Assembly: GCA_902603055.1 (NCBI GenBank)
Contig: CACKTD010000004.1
Location: 1-64,000 of the forward strand
DNA: 64,000 bases
Source of the DNA: Coxiellaceae bacterium
GTDB taxonomy: Bacteria; Pseudomonadota; Gammaproteobacteria; Comchoanobacterales; Comchoanobacteraceae
Direction: 5' to 3'
Shown: one piece after another, positions 26,798-36,631 of the stretch
How the letters are laid out: every line of letters begins with the position of its first letter
How positions within the stretch are numbered: the stretch's first letter is position 1
Translations under genes and position numbers: made by a program
Notes under the pieces: generated by a model
Told to the model about the DNA's origin: nothing
Seen by the model: only the letters and a program-made list of their open reading frames with translations
Database searches by the model: none

Positions 26798-27319
26798 TCA
26801 ACTATTAAGCTGCTTAAATGCATACTGACTGGTTGTGCAATCGATTAATTGCTGAAAAATTTCAGGATGTAAGGGTTCTTGAAAAAAATGCTCTCTCAAA
26901 GTTAATAAAATATCCATCGCCAGAATAAAATGTTTACTTAATTGAATAAAGTGTTTTGTTTGGTGATCGTTGTCCTTCTCGCCAAGTGTTTTATAAAATA
27001 AACGTCCAGAGTAGATGATTAAAAATACGGGACAGGCAATTTGTTGTAATCGATTTGGGAATAAACCAATTTGAATTAAACATTGATCAGCAGCGTACTC
27101 TATCTCTGCATCTGAGAATGTATTGATGTCACTAAGATAGTCTGCATTACGCTTTAGATCAAAATCAATAATTTCTGGTCGATCAATTGACTTTAAGATG
27201 ATATCTACCAATGGTTCATCGATTTTAGAGCTTTTATTACACCCAAGTTTCGATTTTGCATCCTCTACCATTTCTTGCCAATCGGTACGCTGTAAGTTTG
27301 TTATTATTTTAGTGCCCAT
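26798..27319 (-). CDS. Hypothetical protein, leaderless candidate
   Basis: I do not recognise this 173-residue protein. It is acidic in the middle, has no signal peptide, and a mildly hydrophobic helix near residues 95-108 that is probably not a membrane segment. There is no Shine-Dalgarno sequence; a TATAAT box at 27326-27331 on the minus strand ends exactly 6 bases before the ATG, so the transcript is likely leaderless. It lies upstream of map with a 31-base gap. Function unknown. Confidence 0.55.
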   Translation of the reverse strand: MGTKIITNLQRTDWQEMVEDAKSKLGCNKSSKIDEPLVDIILKSIDRPEIIDFDLKRNADYLSDINTFSDAEIEYAADQCLIQIGLFPNRLQQIACPVFLIIYSGRLFYKTLGEKDNDHQTKHFIQLSKHFILAMDILLTLREHFFQEPLHPEIFQQLIDCTTSQYAFKQLNS

Positions 27320-27325
27320 ACTATA

Positions 27326-27331
27326 ATTATA
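27326..27331 (-). promoter_or_regulatory. -10 box giving a probable leaderless mRNA
   Basis: On the minus strand TATAAT is followed by six bases (TATAGT) and then ATG at 27319. The usual 6-8 base distance from -10 box to transcription start would place the 5' end on or next to the start codon. Confidence 0.5.
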
Positions 27332-27724
27332 GACCGTATAAGCACTCCATATTTGTTATATTATTATGACATTTCAATGCTTTATATGTGTTTCTGCGGG
27401 TGGATCAACGCGTACACAAGAATATGATGAGTTTAATTTAATGGTAAGATCCATACCCTATGTGTGATTGTGGATTTAGAGAGAACATCTTTGAAAAATA
27501 GGGCTGACTTCCTTTATTAGTTCTCTTAGATTCATAAAATGACGAAGAAAATATTATCTGTTAAAATTCCGACATTCCTTCAAATCTTTCGGTAAGATAC
27601 GTCACTCATACTAGTGAAACTAAGAGCTCATAAACCCTGAGACTTTTTTTATAATGCCAGTCACATCATGCTTTTTGCCAATAACATTGATGAATTTTTT
27701 AATGCAATTGTATATGCAATTTGA
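27332..27724. other. Gene-free stretch upstream of icmW
   Basis: About 400 AT-rich bases between two divergent genes hold no open frame with coding character and no tRNA. A weak hairpin (CTCA/TGAG stem) followed by seven T lies at about 27630-27655 and could be a terminator, but no gene reads into it. The region should hold the promoters of both flanking genes. Confidence 0.4.
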
Positions 27725-27730
27725 TACTAT
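27725..27730 (+). promoter_or_regulatory. Extended -10 box of icmW
   Basis: TACTAT at 27725-27730 is preceded by TGA, forming an extended -10, and ends exactly 6 bases before the ATG at 27737. No ribosome site lies between, so a leaderless icmW transcript is likely. Confidence 0.45.
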
Positions 27731-27736
27731 CATTAT

Positions 27737-28177
27737 ATGGTTGATATGACGCACAAAGGCTCACATGTATATTGGTCTACCTTTCAAGACACCAGTGTTT
27801 ATCGTGTAATTAACTTCATGGAAACAGTTGAAGAATGGACTTTGGATAGTGATTTAGAGGTATCAACTTTAATAAAAGGGCTTGGTGATAAACTGGATCA
27901 AATGACTAAAGTAGATACGAGCCTTAAAGAACAGATCATTAAATTCATAGCATATATTAAAACTAGTCGTAATTTACGTTTTTTACAGGCCTTAGATCAA
28001 ATTACTCCAGGGACTGCGTCTAAAATTATAAGTTATGCTGAAGAAAATCAGTTTAATAATCACCATTGTTATATTTTTATTTTTAGAAATATAATATTTG
28101 AGCGACTTCGAATAATGAGTCGGGTATTTCGAAAAGATCGTATTGATATTATTAAAAAGGCTTTGGAAGAGACATGA
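27737..28177 (+). CDS. icmW: IcmW-like Dot/Icm type IVB secretion adaptor
   Basis: IcmW is a small acidic cytoplasmic chaperone that, with IcmS, presents effectors to the Dot/Icm coupling complex. This 146-residue protein has the size and, as I recall the Legionella protein, the same pattern throughout: an N-terminus with SHVYW at 9-13, YRVINFMETVEEWTLD at 22-37, LQALDQITPGTASK at 83-96, AEEN at 101-104, and NIIFERLRIMSRVF at 118-131. The next gene but one is icmX-like, and icmW-icmX is a known Legionella gene pair. The ATG at 27737 aligns with the family N-terminus. No ribosome site is present. Its stop overlaps the next start by 4 bases. Confidence 0.85.
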   Translation: MVDMTHKGSHVYWSTFQDTSVYRVINFMETVEEWTLDSDLEVSTLIKGLGDKLDQMTKVDTSLKEQIIKFIAYIKTSRNLRFLQALDQITPGTASKIISYAEENQFNNHHCYIFIFRNIIFERLRIMSRVFRKDRIDIIKKALEET

Positions 28178-28584
28178 TGAAATGGTTAATATTATTTTTA
28201 TTCACAAGTACGTGGGCAGATAGCTTTGCAGAAGCATGTGAAAAGTGCAAAACAGATAGTAGCTCAGTGGAATGCAAAGCAATCAAAAACTTTAATTTTA
28301 CGGGTCATAATGGTAAAACTGAGAATATTTGTGATGCTGTAGCTTATTTTGATTCAAAAAAAGACAAGAAGGATTCAACAGCTTCTGAAGATAAGGCAAA
28401 GAAGAAGAATGCTAAAAGAACAAATCGTAACCATTCCCCAGCTCGAACGAGAAAGCAAATGCGTGCTGAAGATACAGCAAAGAAAATGTTAACCCAGGTA
28501 CATAGCCGACATACTTCAAAGCATAGAAACATTAAACGTCCTGCTAGCGCGTCTCGAGTAAAACCAATGACTAATTTTAACTAG
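28174..28584 (+). CDS. Small exported basic protein between icmW and icmX
   Basis: The 136-residue protein has a signal peptide (MKWLILFLFTSTWA), then a short Cys-bearing domain with four Cys at about 23-52, and a strongly basic Lys/Arg-rich low-complexity half (about 65-136). No family is recognised. It overlaps icmW by 4 bases and ends 9 bases before icmX, so it is certainly part of the same operon. The location suggests a periplasmic or envelope accessory of the Dot/Icm apparatus. The basic tail could bind nucleic acid, peptidoglycan or lipopolysaccharide, but this is a guess. Confidence 0.65.
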   Translation: MMKWLILFLFTSTWADSFAEACEKCKTDSSSVECKAIKNFNFTGHNGKTENICDAVAYFDSKKDKKDSTASEDKAKKKNAKRTNRNHSPARTRKQMRAEDTAKKMLTQVHSRHTSKHRNIKRPASASRVKPMTNFN

Positions 28585-28593
28585 GCTGAATCA

Positions 28594-30636
28594 ATGCGCA
28601 TAATTCTTGTCATATTTTCTATATTAAGTTGTCTAGTTTATGCTGATGATTCATCTTCGTCATCTTCATCATCTACAACAACTACTTCTGTTGGTGTAGA
28701 TTCTTTTTCCAGTGACGCGATGACTGATTTTACTAATGGCATATATTCTGTCTTTGGTTTACCTTCAACGACGTCTTCAAATTTATTTACTACATTGAAT
28801 CAATATTTTGGCTCATGGAGTGCTTCATTAAATAACTTTGTGTTTTCTGATTCTACTACTATTCCCCCAATTACACCCTCTGTCTTCCTAGCCAAAGAAA
28901 GTACTCAGAAAGTAAATATGATGACTAATGCGACACCTGCACTTACAACAAACTATGCGACAATTGTTCGCTATCTATTAAGAGGCACTATTGGCCAAAT
29001 TTTGGAATCTTCTCAATCCAGTTCTACAATCATTTCAGCGTCTGAATCTGTTTCAAGTAATTTTTCTTTTAAATCTCTTAGCAATTATTGTTCAAGTGAT
29101 GACTGGAGCTATCGGTTTAGTACACACGAGCTCAATGTCCTATGTCAAAATACGGACTCCAACTCATCCAACTATGCAATGGCAGGCGAAGCACTTAGCG
29201 CCTTCAGTAGTGGCAAGTTCTCAAATGATTTATATATTTACCAATTATTGCTCTATTATCAAAGAGCTTCCTTAAATTGTTATGATAGTGTTACCAGTAT
29301 GCCTACAACTGATCCGAGCTCAACCAGCGATTCAACAGGTACTGGAAGCTCTATGTCTGGAATAAACACAGATCCTTCAAGTTCCTCTAATTCAATACCA
29401 TTTGTTCAATGCTATACTTCAACAAGCGGAAATAATTGGGTGTATGAGGTTGCTCATAATTTTCAATCGTCATTGAAAAATGTGTCTGTTAGTGATTCAA
29501 GAGATGCTGATGGTAATACCAGTGACACACAATCTGCTTTGACAGATTTACAAACCTGTGTTGATAATGTCGTAACGAGTATTGATAGTTCTGGTTTAGT
29601 AAATCAAACCTTCCAGCAGACATATGATCAAAATGGTACTATCAATTCATTATATTCTGGGCCGTTATCTAATCTTAATGCATGTATTGGTACTGCCATA
29701 ACAAATTTTGAGTCTGGTATAATTTCAGAGGTTGTTGCAGCCAATGATGATATAAAGCCTCAAACAGGTATTATTCCATCTATCGATGTTGTTTTATTGC
29801 CAACTTACTATACTAGCTCCAGTACATGTGATCCCACTAAAGGTATTGACACAAGTTTTACAGAAGCTAATTTAAATGAGGGTGATGACAATGCATTGTC
29901 GTTTATTAACAACTTAATCGTTGGTATTGATATTCAACCTAGTGACTCTCCATTAGAAGATATGTCCACTTTAACGTCCACAAGCTCATCCTCTACTTCA
30001 ACAACAACCTCTGTTCGTTTTATGGGTGGTTGGCCTATTTACTGTGATTCAGGATATCAAAATTCGGACTCTACAGCGTATAATTGGTTATGTTGTGATT
30101 CAGATGGAAACTGTAATACTGGCGATATAGATGTACAATCATTTCGTCAAGGTATTTCAAGTTCAATCAATAGTAATCGCGACGCCTCAAATATGGTTGC
30201 AAATGCAACATATTCTTATACTTCAGCAGGTTATGCTAATTTATTTAATATATATATGCAACGAAAGCTTGTAGGTAATGTAACTGGTTGTACACCTACT
30301 CAATTAGACTCCTATTATGCAACCCATCGGTATACAGATACTGTTTCCACTGAATCAAATGGTGATGTATCTTGGACAGAGAATGTTCAAACACTAGCAG
30401 ATACTGAGACACTTCAAAGAGAACAAACTTTACTATTACAAGACATCAATTACCAGCTTTTTCAAATCAAGAAATTACTTGAACGGTCTTTGGCTACTAA
30501 TAGTATTGAAGCTGTTTACGGTGCTAAGGCAATAATAGACTCAGGCGCTACAGCTAATCAACTGATTCAAGATGACGTAAAAGCCTACGATACTGTTCAT
30601 CAGACGACCCCAGCCCCTGGAACAAGCTCTTCATAA
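28594..30636 (+). CDS. icmX: IcmX-like periplasmic Dot/Icm protein
   Basis: IcmX is a periplasmic Dot/Icm component needed for pore formation and effector translocation. This 680-residue protein has a signal peptide (about 1-17) and then a Ser/Thr-rich secreted sequence starting with runs of Ser and Thr. About a dozen Cys are scattered, including a YCD...WLCCDSDGNC cluster near 485-510, suggesting disulfides. The C-terminal segment TLQREQTLLLQDINYQLFQI followed by an ERSLATNSI-type stretch (about 606-640) recalls the conserved C-terminus of Legionella IcmX. The protein is longer than the roughly 470-residue Legionella form because of low-complexity inserts. Identification rests on that end and on icmW upstream. 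Confidence 0.7.
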   Translation: MRIILVIFSILSCLVYADDSSSSSSSSTTTTSVGVDSFSSDAMTDFTNGIYSVFGLPSTTSSNLFTTLNQYFGSWSASLNNFVFSDSTTIPPITPSVFLAKESTQKVNMMTNATPALTTNYATIVRYLLRGTIGQILESSQSSSTIISASESVSSNFSFKSLSNYCSSDDWSYRFSTHELNVLCQNTDSNSSNYAMAGEALSAFSSGKFSNDLYIYQLLLYYQRASLNCYDSVTSMPTTDPSSTSDSTGTGSSMSGINTDPSSSSNSIPFVQCYTSTSGNNWVYEVAHNFQSSLKNVSVSDSRDADGNTSDTQSALTDLQTCVDNVVTSIDSSGLVNQTFQQTYDQNGTINSLYSGPLSNLNACIGTAITNFESGIISEVVAANDDIKPQTGIIPSIDVVLLPTYYTSSSTCDPTKGIDTSFTEANLNEGDDNALSFINNLIVGIDIQPSDSPLEDMSTLTSTSSSSTSTTTSVRFMGGWPIYCDSGYQNSDSTAYNWLCCDSDGNCNTGDIDVQSFRQGISSSINSNRDASNMVANATYSYTSAGYANLFNIYMQRKLVGNVTGCTPTQLDSYYATHRYTDTVSTESNGDVSWTENVQTLADTETLQREQTLLLQDINYQLFQIKKLLERSLATNSIEAVYGAKAIIDSGATANQLIQDDVKAYDTVHQTTPAPGTSSS

Positions 30637-30643
30637 TAATTAA

Positions 30644-32053
30644 TTAGTATGTGTTGATCGACTCAATAATCTTTGTTGAAGAATGCCCTTGAAGTAAAGG
30701 AACAACTTTTACAGTTCCACCTGATGCCATCACTTCAGTAGCTCCTACAATTTGCTCGATGGTATAATCACCACCTTTTACTAAAACATCTGGTTTGATT
30801 GTTTGAATGAGTGATAAAGGGGTATTAGTATCGAAGACAATGATCCAATCAATCATTTCAAATGCATTTAAAATCTCTAAACGTGATGTTAGTGAGTTGA
30901 TTGGACGTGATGGTCCTTTTAGATTTTTAATTGATTGATCACTGTTAACAGCTACAATCAGTATGTCGCCCATTTTTTTAGCTTCATTAAATAGCCTGAT
31001 ATGACCTGGATGTATTAAATCAAAACACCCATTAGTAAATACGATTTTTTGTGTAGGTTGTTTTAAGTCGCTTATCACTTGATCTACATGTTCTGGCTGG
31101 ATGACTTTTTGAAAAGTAGTTTGCTCCTGATGTACTTTGTATAGTTGACTAAAGTTTACAAAAGATGTTCCAAGTTTTTGAACCACTATACTAGCTGCAA
31201 AGTTTGCATAAATTATGGATCGCTCCATGGTTAGACCTGCTGTTAAACAGGTTGTAATCGTTGCAATGACTGTGTCACCAGCCCCAGTAATATCTTTAAC
31301 ATGCTTGACTTGATGAACCGGGTGATGAATAGAATTATGATCATTTACTAATAAAATACCATGCTCTCCTAGGGTTACAACCAAGCTTTTTAAGTGATGT
31401 TTTATTCTAAATGATTGGGCTGCTTGAATGATGGATTGTATTGTATAAAGCTTAGATTGATTCATTAAGTTGAATTCTTTTAAGTTGGGTGTCATCAACA
31501 TTGTACCATTATACTTTGTGGCATCACTTCCTTTTGGATCAACAATAATACGTTCAGATTTTTTAATGATTTTTTGAGGATCACAAACTGTGTTTTTTCC
31601 ATAATCTGAAATAATACAGTAATTTGTTGGTTTGAGTTCTTCTAGGAGTTTTTTGATAAGTACATTGCTATCTAAATGATCAAAATAATCTTCTTCATCT
31701 AATCTTAACAACTGATGATTTTGATCCATAACGCGTGTTTTAGTGATTGTGGGATTAGGGCATGTTTTTAAAAAATAGGGGATTTCTAATTCATCGAGCA
31801 TTTTTTTTATGATAGATGCATTTTGGTCATTTCCAACTAAACCAAAGAGTTTGGTTTTTACACCAAGCTTTTTTAGGTTAAGTACTACATTACATGCACC
31901 ACCAAGCCGATACTCTGTGGATTGGTATTTTAGAACAGGAACAGGTGCTTCAGGAGAAATACGATTAGCATGTGCTTTGACATATTTATCAAGAATGACA
32001 TCTCCTATGACATAAACTGTATCTTTAAGATTGTGTACACAAAAGTTTTGCAT
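30644..32053 (-). CDS. hldE: Bifunctional heptose 7-phosphate kinase / heptose 1-phosphate adenylyltransferase
   Basis: HldE makes ADP-heptose for the lipopolysaccharide inner core. The N-terminal ribokinase-type domain (about 1-310) has the [14 protein letters not shown] substrate loop and the catalytic [10 protein letters not shown] motif. The C-terminal cytidylyltransferase-like domain (about 335-469) has [18 protein letters not shown] with its HPGH nucleotide site. The 469 residues match the fused E. coli enzyme (477). The first 29 bases overlap the end of ruvB on the same strand. Confidence 0.95.
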   Translation of the reverse strand: MQNFCVHNLKDTVYVIGDVILDKYVKAHANRISPEAPVPVLKYQSTEYRLGGACNVVLNLKKLGVKTKLFGLVGNDQNASIIKKMLDELEIPYFLKTCPNPTITKTRVMDQNHQLLRLDEEDYFDHLDSNVLIKKLLEELKPTNYCIISDYGKNTVCDPQKIIKKSERIIVDPKGSDATKYNGTMLMTPNLKEFNLMNQSKLYTIQSIIQAAQSFRIKHHLKSLVVTLGEHGILLVNDHNSIHHPVHQVKHVKDITGAGDTVIATITTCLTAGLTMERSIIYANFAASIVVQKLGTSFVNFSQLYKVHQEQTTFQKVIQPEHVDQVISDLKQPTQKIVFTNGCFDLIHPGHIRLFNEAKKMGDILIVAVNSDQSIKNLKGPSRPINSLTSRLEILNAFEMIDWIIVFDTNTPLSLIQTIKPDVLVKGGDYTIEQIVGATEVMASGGTVKVVPLLQGHSSTKIIESINTY

Positions 32054-33035
32054 GATAGGCTTTAGCTTTGGGGGTTGTCACTCGACCTCGCGCAGTTCGT
32101 TGAATATATCCTTGTTGAATTAAATAAGGTTCGATGACATCTTCGATGGTTTGGCGTTCTTCGCCTAAGTTTGCTGCAAGCGTATCCAGTCCCACAGGAC
32201 CACCATCAAATTGTGAGATAATACTATCAATAAACTGTCGATCCATATGATCTAATCCTTGATCATCAATTTCAAGCTCATTGAGTGCATTGTTTGCAAT
32301 TTGTGCAGTGATAACATCTGAATTGAGCACATCAGCATAATCTCGTGTGCGTTTAAGGAGTCTATTAGCAATCCGAGGTGTACCTCGAGAGCGCATCGCA
32401 ATTTCAGTTGCTCCTGAATCCTCAATGCCAATTTTTAGCTTAGAACAATTTTTCTTAATAATGGTGCCAAGGTCTTGAGGCTCATAATATTCTAAACGTA
32501 AGATAATCCCAAATCGATCACGAAATGGTGCTGTTAAAGCACCTGCTCGTGTGGTTGCAGCCACTAATGTGAATGGAGGGAGCTTTAAAGTAACAGAACG
32601 GGCAGCAGGTCCTTCACCAATCATTAAGTCTATTTGGTAGTCTTCCATCGCAGGGTATAGTATTTCTTCAAGATTTGGATTTAAGCGATGAATCTCATCT
32701 ATGAACAAAACATCATGGGGTTGGAGTTTGGTTAATATAGCCGCTAAGTCACCACCTTTCTCAATGGCAGGACCAGAGGTTTTGCGAACATTGGATTGCA
32801 TTTCATTTGCGATGATATGTGCTAATGTTGTTTTGCCCAAACCAGGAGGACCAAATAGCAACACATGATCTAAAGCCTCTTTTCGTGATTTAGCTGCAGC
32901 AATGGCTGTATTTAGTTGATTCTTAATTCGATGTTGTCCAATATAATCTTTAAATTGAACTGGTCGAATGGTGTTTTCAATATGTTGGTCTTGTAACGTT
33001 GTATTTTGGCTGACCAGACGTTCTTCTTCAATCAT
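32025..33035 (-). CDS. ruvB: Holliday junction branch migration ATPase RuvB
   Basis: RuvB is the hexameric motor of branch migration in homologous recombination. The AAA+ Walker [13 protein letters not shown] lies at about 65-76, Walker [11 protein letters not shown] near 116, and sensor [17 protein letters not shown] near 166. The C-terminal winged helix ends with the typical [20 protein letters not shown]. The 336 residues are normal. Its start overlaps ruvA by 4 bases. Confidence 0.97.
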   Translation of the reverse strand: MIEEERLVSQNTTLQDQHIENTIRPVQFKDYIGQHRIKNQLNTAIAAAKSRKEALDHVLLFGPPGLGKTTLAHIIANEMQSNVRKTSGPAIEKGGDLAAILTKLQPHDVLFIDEIHRLNPNLEEILYPAMEDYQIDLMIGEGPAARSVTLKLPPFTLVAATTRAGALTAPFRDRFGIILRLEYYEPQDLGTIIKKNCSKLKIGIEDSGATEIAMRSRGTPRIANRLLKRTRDYADVLNSDVITAQIANNALNELEIDDQGLDHMDRQFIDSIISQFDGGPVGLDTLAANLGEERQTIEDVIEPYLIQQGYIQRTARGRVTTPKAKAYHAKLLCTQS

Positions 33036-33601
33036 GATGGTTGTAATGCTCCTAGGGCATGTTTAATTAAATCGGCAGTATCTTTAATTCCTGAGTCAAA
33101 TGCTTCTTTACAAATAGGGCTGATTAGTGACTTTTTATAGCCTAAATTAATCAGCGCTAATTCTGCGTCTTGTAATGCATTTGATTTTTGACTGACATAA
33201 AGTTCTGGCATTTTGTTTTGACAGTCAATGATGATTTTTTCTGCTAATTTACGGCCAACACCTTTACAGCGTAAAAAAGAATGTACGTTTTTTAATTGGA
33301 CACTCTCAATGATATCATTGATTGTCATACTAGATACAATGGAAAGGGCCATCTTTGGACCAACACCACTCACTTTGATTAATATTTTAAAGAGCGCTTT
33401 TTCTTCTAATGAAGAAAAACCAAAAAGCGCATGGTGATCTTCACGCACGACCAAGTAAGTATATATTTTGACTGTTTGGTTTTGTTCGACAAAGTCGATG
33501 CAGCTTGTTGAGCATTCGACTTCATAACCCATGCCATTTACTTCAATATATACCCAAGGTGGATTTTTATTTTCAACGAGACCCGTTAAACTATGTATCA
33601 A
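33032..33601 (-). CDS. ruvA: Holliday junction DNA-binding protein RuvA
   Basis: RuvA binds the four-way junction and loads RuvB. The OB-fold N-terminus ([29 protein letters not shown]), two helix-hairpin-helix motifs ([20 protein letters not shown] and [19 protein letters not shown]), and a C-terminal three-helix RuvB-contact domain are all visible. Its 189 residues are slightly shorter than E. coli (203). It follows ruvC by 56 bases in the usual order. Confidence 0.96.
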   Translation of the reverse strand: MIHSLTGLVENKNPPWVYIEVNGMGYEVECSTSCIDFVEQNQTVKIYTYLVVREDHHALFGFSSLEEKALFKILIKVSGVGPKMALSIVSSMTINDIIESVQLKNVHSFLRCKGVGRKLAEKIIIDCQNKMPELYVSQKSNALQDAELALINLGYKKSLISPICKEAFDSGIKDTADLIKHALGALQPS

Positions 33602-33657
33602 TCTTATTCTCCCTATATGAAGGTATTATATCATTACATTTTGCATGAGCAAAGTTT

Positions 33658-34134
33658 CTATTTTGTATGTAAGAGATGACTGTTAAAAAGGTGGCCGTGA
33701 CAGATGGCAATGGCCAATGCATCAGCAGCATCGGTGCTTGGTGGTTGGCTTAATTTTAAAGTTTGTTGCACCATGGTCTGCATTTGTAACTTATCTGCAC
33801 CACCATAGCCTGTAACGGTTTGTTTGATTAAACGTGCAGCATACTCAGCTAGAGGAATTTGATACTCAGCAACAGCTAACATAGCAGCACCACGAGCATG
33901 ACCTAACTTGAGTGCACTTTGAGCATTTTTATGGACAAAAACTTCTTCGATTGCAGCTATTTCAGGTTGGTATTTGGAAATGATACGTTTTAAATCTTGA
34001 TGAATAATTTGTAAACGTTCCACCATGGGTTTATTGAGTGTTTTTATGGTACCACAGGTAATATAAGTGTCAGGCCATCGAATGATGCCATACCCTGTAA
34101 TTCTAGAACCCGGATCAATTCCTAAAATAATCAT
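33658..34134 (-). CDS. ruvC: Holliday junction resolvase RuvC
   Basis: RuvC cuts Holliday junctions. The RNase H-like acidic residues are seen in LGIDPGSRITGYG (Asp7), AIEEVF (Glu near 64) and STDAADALAIAICHGH (Asp pair near 139-142). The 158 residues fit the family. It overlaps yebC by 4 bases. Confidence 0.96.
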   Translation of the reverse strand: MIILGIDPGSRITGYGIIRWPDTYITCGTIKTLNKPMVERLQIIHQDLKRIISKYQPEIAAIEEVFVHKNAQSALKLGHARGAAMLAVAEYQIPLAEYAARLIKQTVTGYGGADKLQMQTMVQQTLKLSQPPSTDAADALAIAICHGHLFNSHLLHTK

Positions 34135-34844
34135 TTGAGATTGGTATACACTGCTTGAACATCATCGAGATCTTCCAATTTATCGATGAGTTGTTGAGCG
34201 GTTTCAGCCAGTGATTCATCACATTCTACATATGTTTCAGGCAAATAGGTTTGAGTGGCTTCTAAAAAATGATATTGGGACGTTTTTAAAGTCTCATAAA
34301 CACTTTCAAATTGATTCACACTGGTGCATATCGTGGCAACAGTATCATAATCAATGTCTTCGATATCCAGTTCTGCACATTGGTCAAACAGTTGATCAAA
34401 TGTTGCTGCGTCGCATTCTATGACAATATAACCACATTTTTTGAATAAAAAAGCAACAGACCCTTCAGTGCCGAGGTTGCCTTGATATTTTGAGAATGCA
34501 TGTCGTACCTCTGATACGGTACGATTACGATTATCAGATAAGCATTTCACTAAAACTGCAATACCACCTGGTCCATAGCCCTCATACGTAATGGACTGAT
34601 AATTATCTGCATCAGTATTTCCAGCACCACGATCAATGGCTTTTTGAACTGTATCTTTAGACATATTAGCCTGAAAAGCTTTATCAATAGCTAATCGTAA
34701 ACTTGAGTTAGCACTGCGGTCAGCACCACCTTCTCGAGCAGCCACAACAATTTCTCTAATTAGTTTTGTAAATTGTTTACCGCGTTTCGCGTCTTGTGCT
34801 TTTTTACGATGTTGGATATTTGACCATTTGCTGTGCCCAGCCAT
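34131..34844 (-). CDS. yebC: YebC/TACO1 family protein
   Basis: The N-terminus MAGHSKWSNIQHRKKAQDAKRGK is diagnostic of the family. Members have been described both as transcription regulators and as factors that relieve ribosome stalling on proline-rich stretches. The 237-residue length is standard, and the YEGYGPGGIAVLVKCLSDNRNRT block is present. It lies directly upstream of ruvC, a widely conserved arrangement, and touches the aspS stop. Confidence 0.95.
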   Translation of the reverse strand: MAGHSKWSNIQHRKKAQDAKRGKQFTKLIREIVVAAREGGADRSANSSLRLAIDKAFQANMSKDTVQKAIDRGAGNTDADNYQSITYEGYGPGGIAVLVKCLSDNRNRTVSEVRHAFSKYQGNLGTEGSVAFLFKKCGYIVIECDAATFDQLFDQCAELDIEDIDYDTVATICTSVNQFESVYETLKTSQYHFLEATQTYLPETYVECDESLAETAQQLIDKLEDLDDVQAVYTNLK

Positions 34845-36631
34845 TATGACTCACTTTTATTTTGTACAGAAAGACCCAGTTCAATGTACTGATTCACATC
34901 AGGTTTTGCAGGTGCATCTGTCAAAAGACATCGTGCATTTTGTGTTTTTGGAAATGCAATGACATCACGTATCGAGTCTGCTTGACATAGAATTGCTACA
35001 AACCGATCAATACCAAGCGCAAAGCCACCATGAGGTGGTGCACCATAGGATAGCGCATTGGTTAAATGTCCAAATTGTGTGTCTGTTTGCTTTTTGTCAA
35101 ACCCAAGAATTTCCATGATGGCGTATTGCATTTGCAGATCATGTATACGGATAGAACCACCAAGAATTTCACTACCATTTAAAACTAAATCATAAGCTTT
35201 AGATTTGATGGTTTTAAATTCTTTTTTGAGTGTATCAATATCATCACAGCAAGGAGCTGTAAATGGATGGTGGCATGAGTTGATGGTCGTTTGACCTTGT
35301 GAATTGGTTTCTTCGAATAATGGCCAGTCCACCACCCACAAAGGTTTATACTCCTCACTTAATAAATTAAGGTCTTGCCCAATTTGATTGCGTAGATAGC
35401 CCATGCTCTGGCATACAGTGGTATCATCGCCCGCACCAAAAAAGAGGATATCATTATTTGCAGCATTACTTGCTTTAAGAATAGCGGTTAGTTCATCTTT
35501 GGATAAGAATTTAGTAATGGGAGATTGTAACCCATTTTCCAAATCATCAATTTGATTCACTTTGATGTATGCTAATCCTTTAGCACCAAACTTTCCAACT
35601 GCATGAGTATACTCATCAATTTTTTTCCGCGTGAGCTGTGTCGTTGCATTTGGGACTCTAAGTACGACAACACGTTGACCATTTGCTTTAGCGGGTGCAC
35701 TAAAGACCTTAAATCCACAATCCTTGAGCGCATCATTTATAACAATGAGTTTAAGAGGATTGCGAAGGTCTGGTTTGTCTGAGCCATAGTCATCCATTGC
35801 TTCTTGATATGGCATGACAGGGAATGGGCTAGGTAACTCAATACCAAGTTCTTGGCATGTTTTGAAAATGAGTGATTCAGCAACATCTCTGACGTGTTGC
35901 TCGTCAACAAAAGACATCTCAACATCCAGTTGTGTGAATTCAGGTTGGCGATCAGCACGTAAATCTTCGTCTCTAAAACATCGAACAATTTGATAGTATT
36001 TATCAAATCCAGAAACCATCAAAATTTGTTTTAATATTTGTGGGGACTGCGGTAGAGCATAACAATGTCCTTGTTGTGTTCTACTGGGTACAATATAGTC
36101 ACGAGCACCCTCAGGTGTTGGTTTTGTGAGATAGGGTGTTTCAATTTCTATGAATTCTTTTGATTCAAGGAAATGACGCAAAAGTGAGTTAACCTTTGCA
36201 CGCATACGAATAGCTCGTTGCATTTGCGGTCTTCTTAAATCAAGAAAGCGTGATTTAAGCCGAGTTTCTTCCGAAGCTTGTTGATGGTCATCAATTGAGA
36301 AGGGTAGGCTTTGTGCTAGAGAATGTAAGGTGACTGTATCCGCAACAACTTCGACTTTTCCTGTTGGTATATTATTATTAATGGTCGCGTCACTTCTTTT
36401 TAAAACAGTGCCAGAAACTGAAATGACTGCTTCAGATCGAAGTTTTTCAGCAATTTTAAATAATTCGGGTTGATCAGGGTTAAATACGACTTGAACAAAA
36501 CCGGTATAGTCACGCAGATCTATAAAGATAACACCCCCATGGTCTCTTCGATACTGCACCCATCCGCTTAAAGTTAATTTTTTATTCTCGTCTTTTTCAG
36601 TGACTAAGCCACATAATTTATCACGTGTCAT
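34844..36631 (-). CDS. aspS: Aspartyl-tRNA synthetase
   Basis: This class IIb synthetase charges tRNA-Asp. It has an N-terminal OB anticodon domain (SGWVQYRRDHGGVIFIDLRD), the flexible QSPQILKQILMVSGFDKYYQ block, motif 2 in RCFRDEDLRADRQPEFTQLD, the GAD insertion domain of bacterial AspRS, and motif 3 in YGAPPHGGFALGIDR. The length of 595 residues matches the bacterial type. It overlaps the DUF502 gene by 11 bases. Confidence 0.97.
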   Translation of the reverse strand: MTRDKLCGLVTEKDENKKLTLSGWVQYRRDHGGVIFIDLRDYTGFVQVVFNPDQPELFKIAEKLRSEAVISVSGTVLKRSDATINNNIPTGKVEVVADTVTLHSLAQSLPFSIDDHQQASEETRLKSRFLDLRRPQMQRAIRMRAKVNSLLRHFLESKEFIEIETPYLTKPTPEGARDYIVPSRTQQGHCYALPQSPQILKQILMVSGFDKYYQIVRCFRDEDLRADRQPEFTQLDVEMSFVDEQHVRDVAESLIFKTCQELGIELPSPFPVMPYQEAMDDYGSDKPDLRNPLKLIVINDALKDCGFKVFSAPAKANGQRVVVLRVPNATTQLTRKKIDEYTHAVGKFGAKGLAYIKVNQIDDLENGLQSPITKFLSKDELTAILKASNAANNDILFFGAGDDTTVCQSMGYLRNQIGQDLNLLSEEYKPLWVVDWPLFEETNSQGQTTINSCHHPFTAPCCDDIDTLKKEFKTIKSKAYDLVLNGSEILGGSIRIHDLQMQYAIMEILGFDKKQTDTQFGHLTNALSYGAPPHGGFALGIDRFVAILCQADSIRDVIAFPKTQNARCLLTDAPAKPDVNQYIELGLSVQNKSES

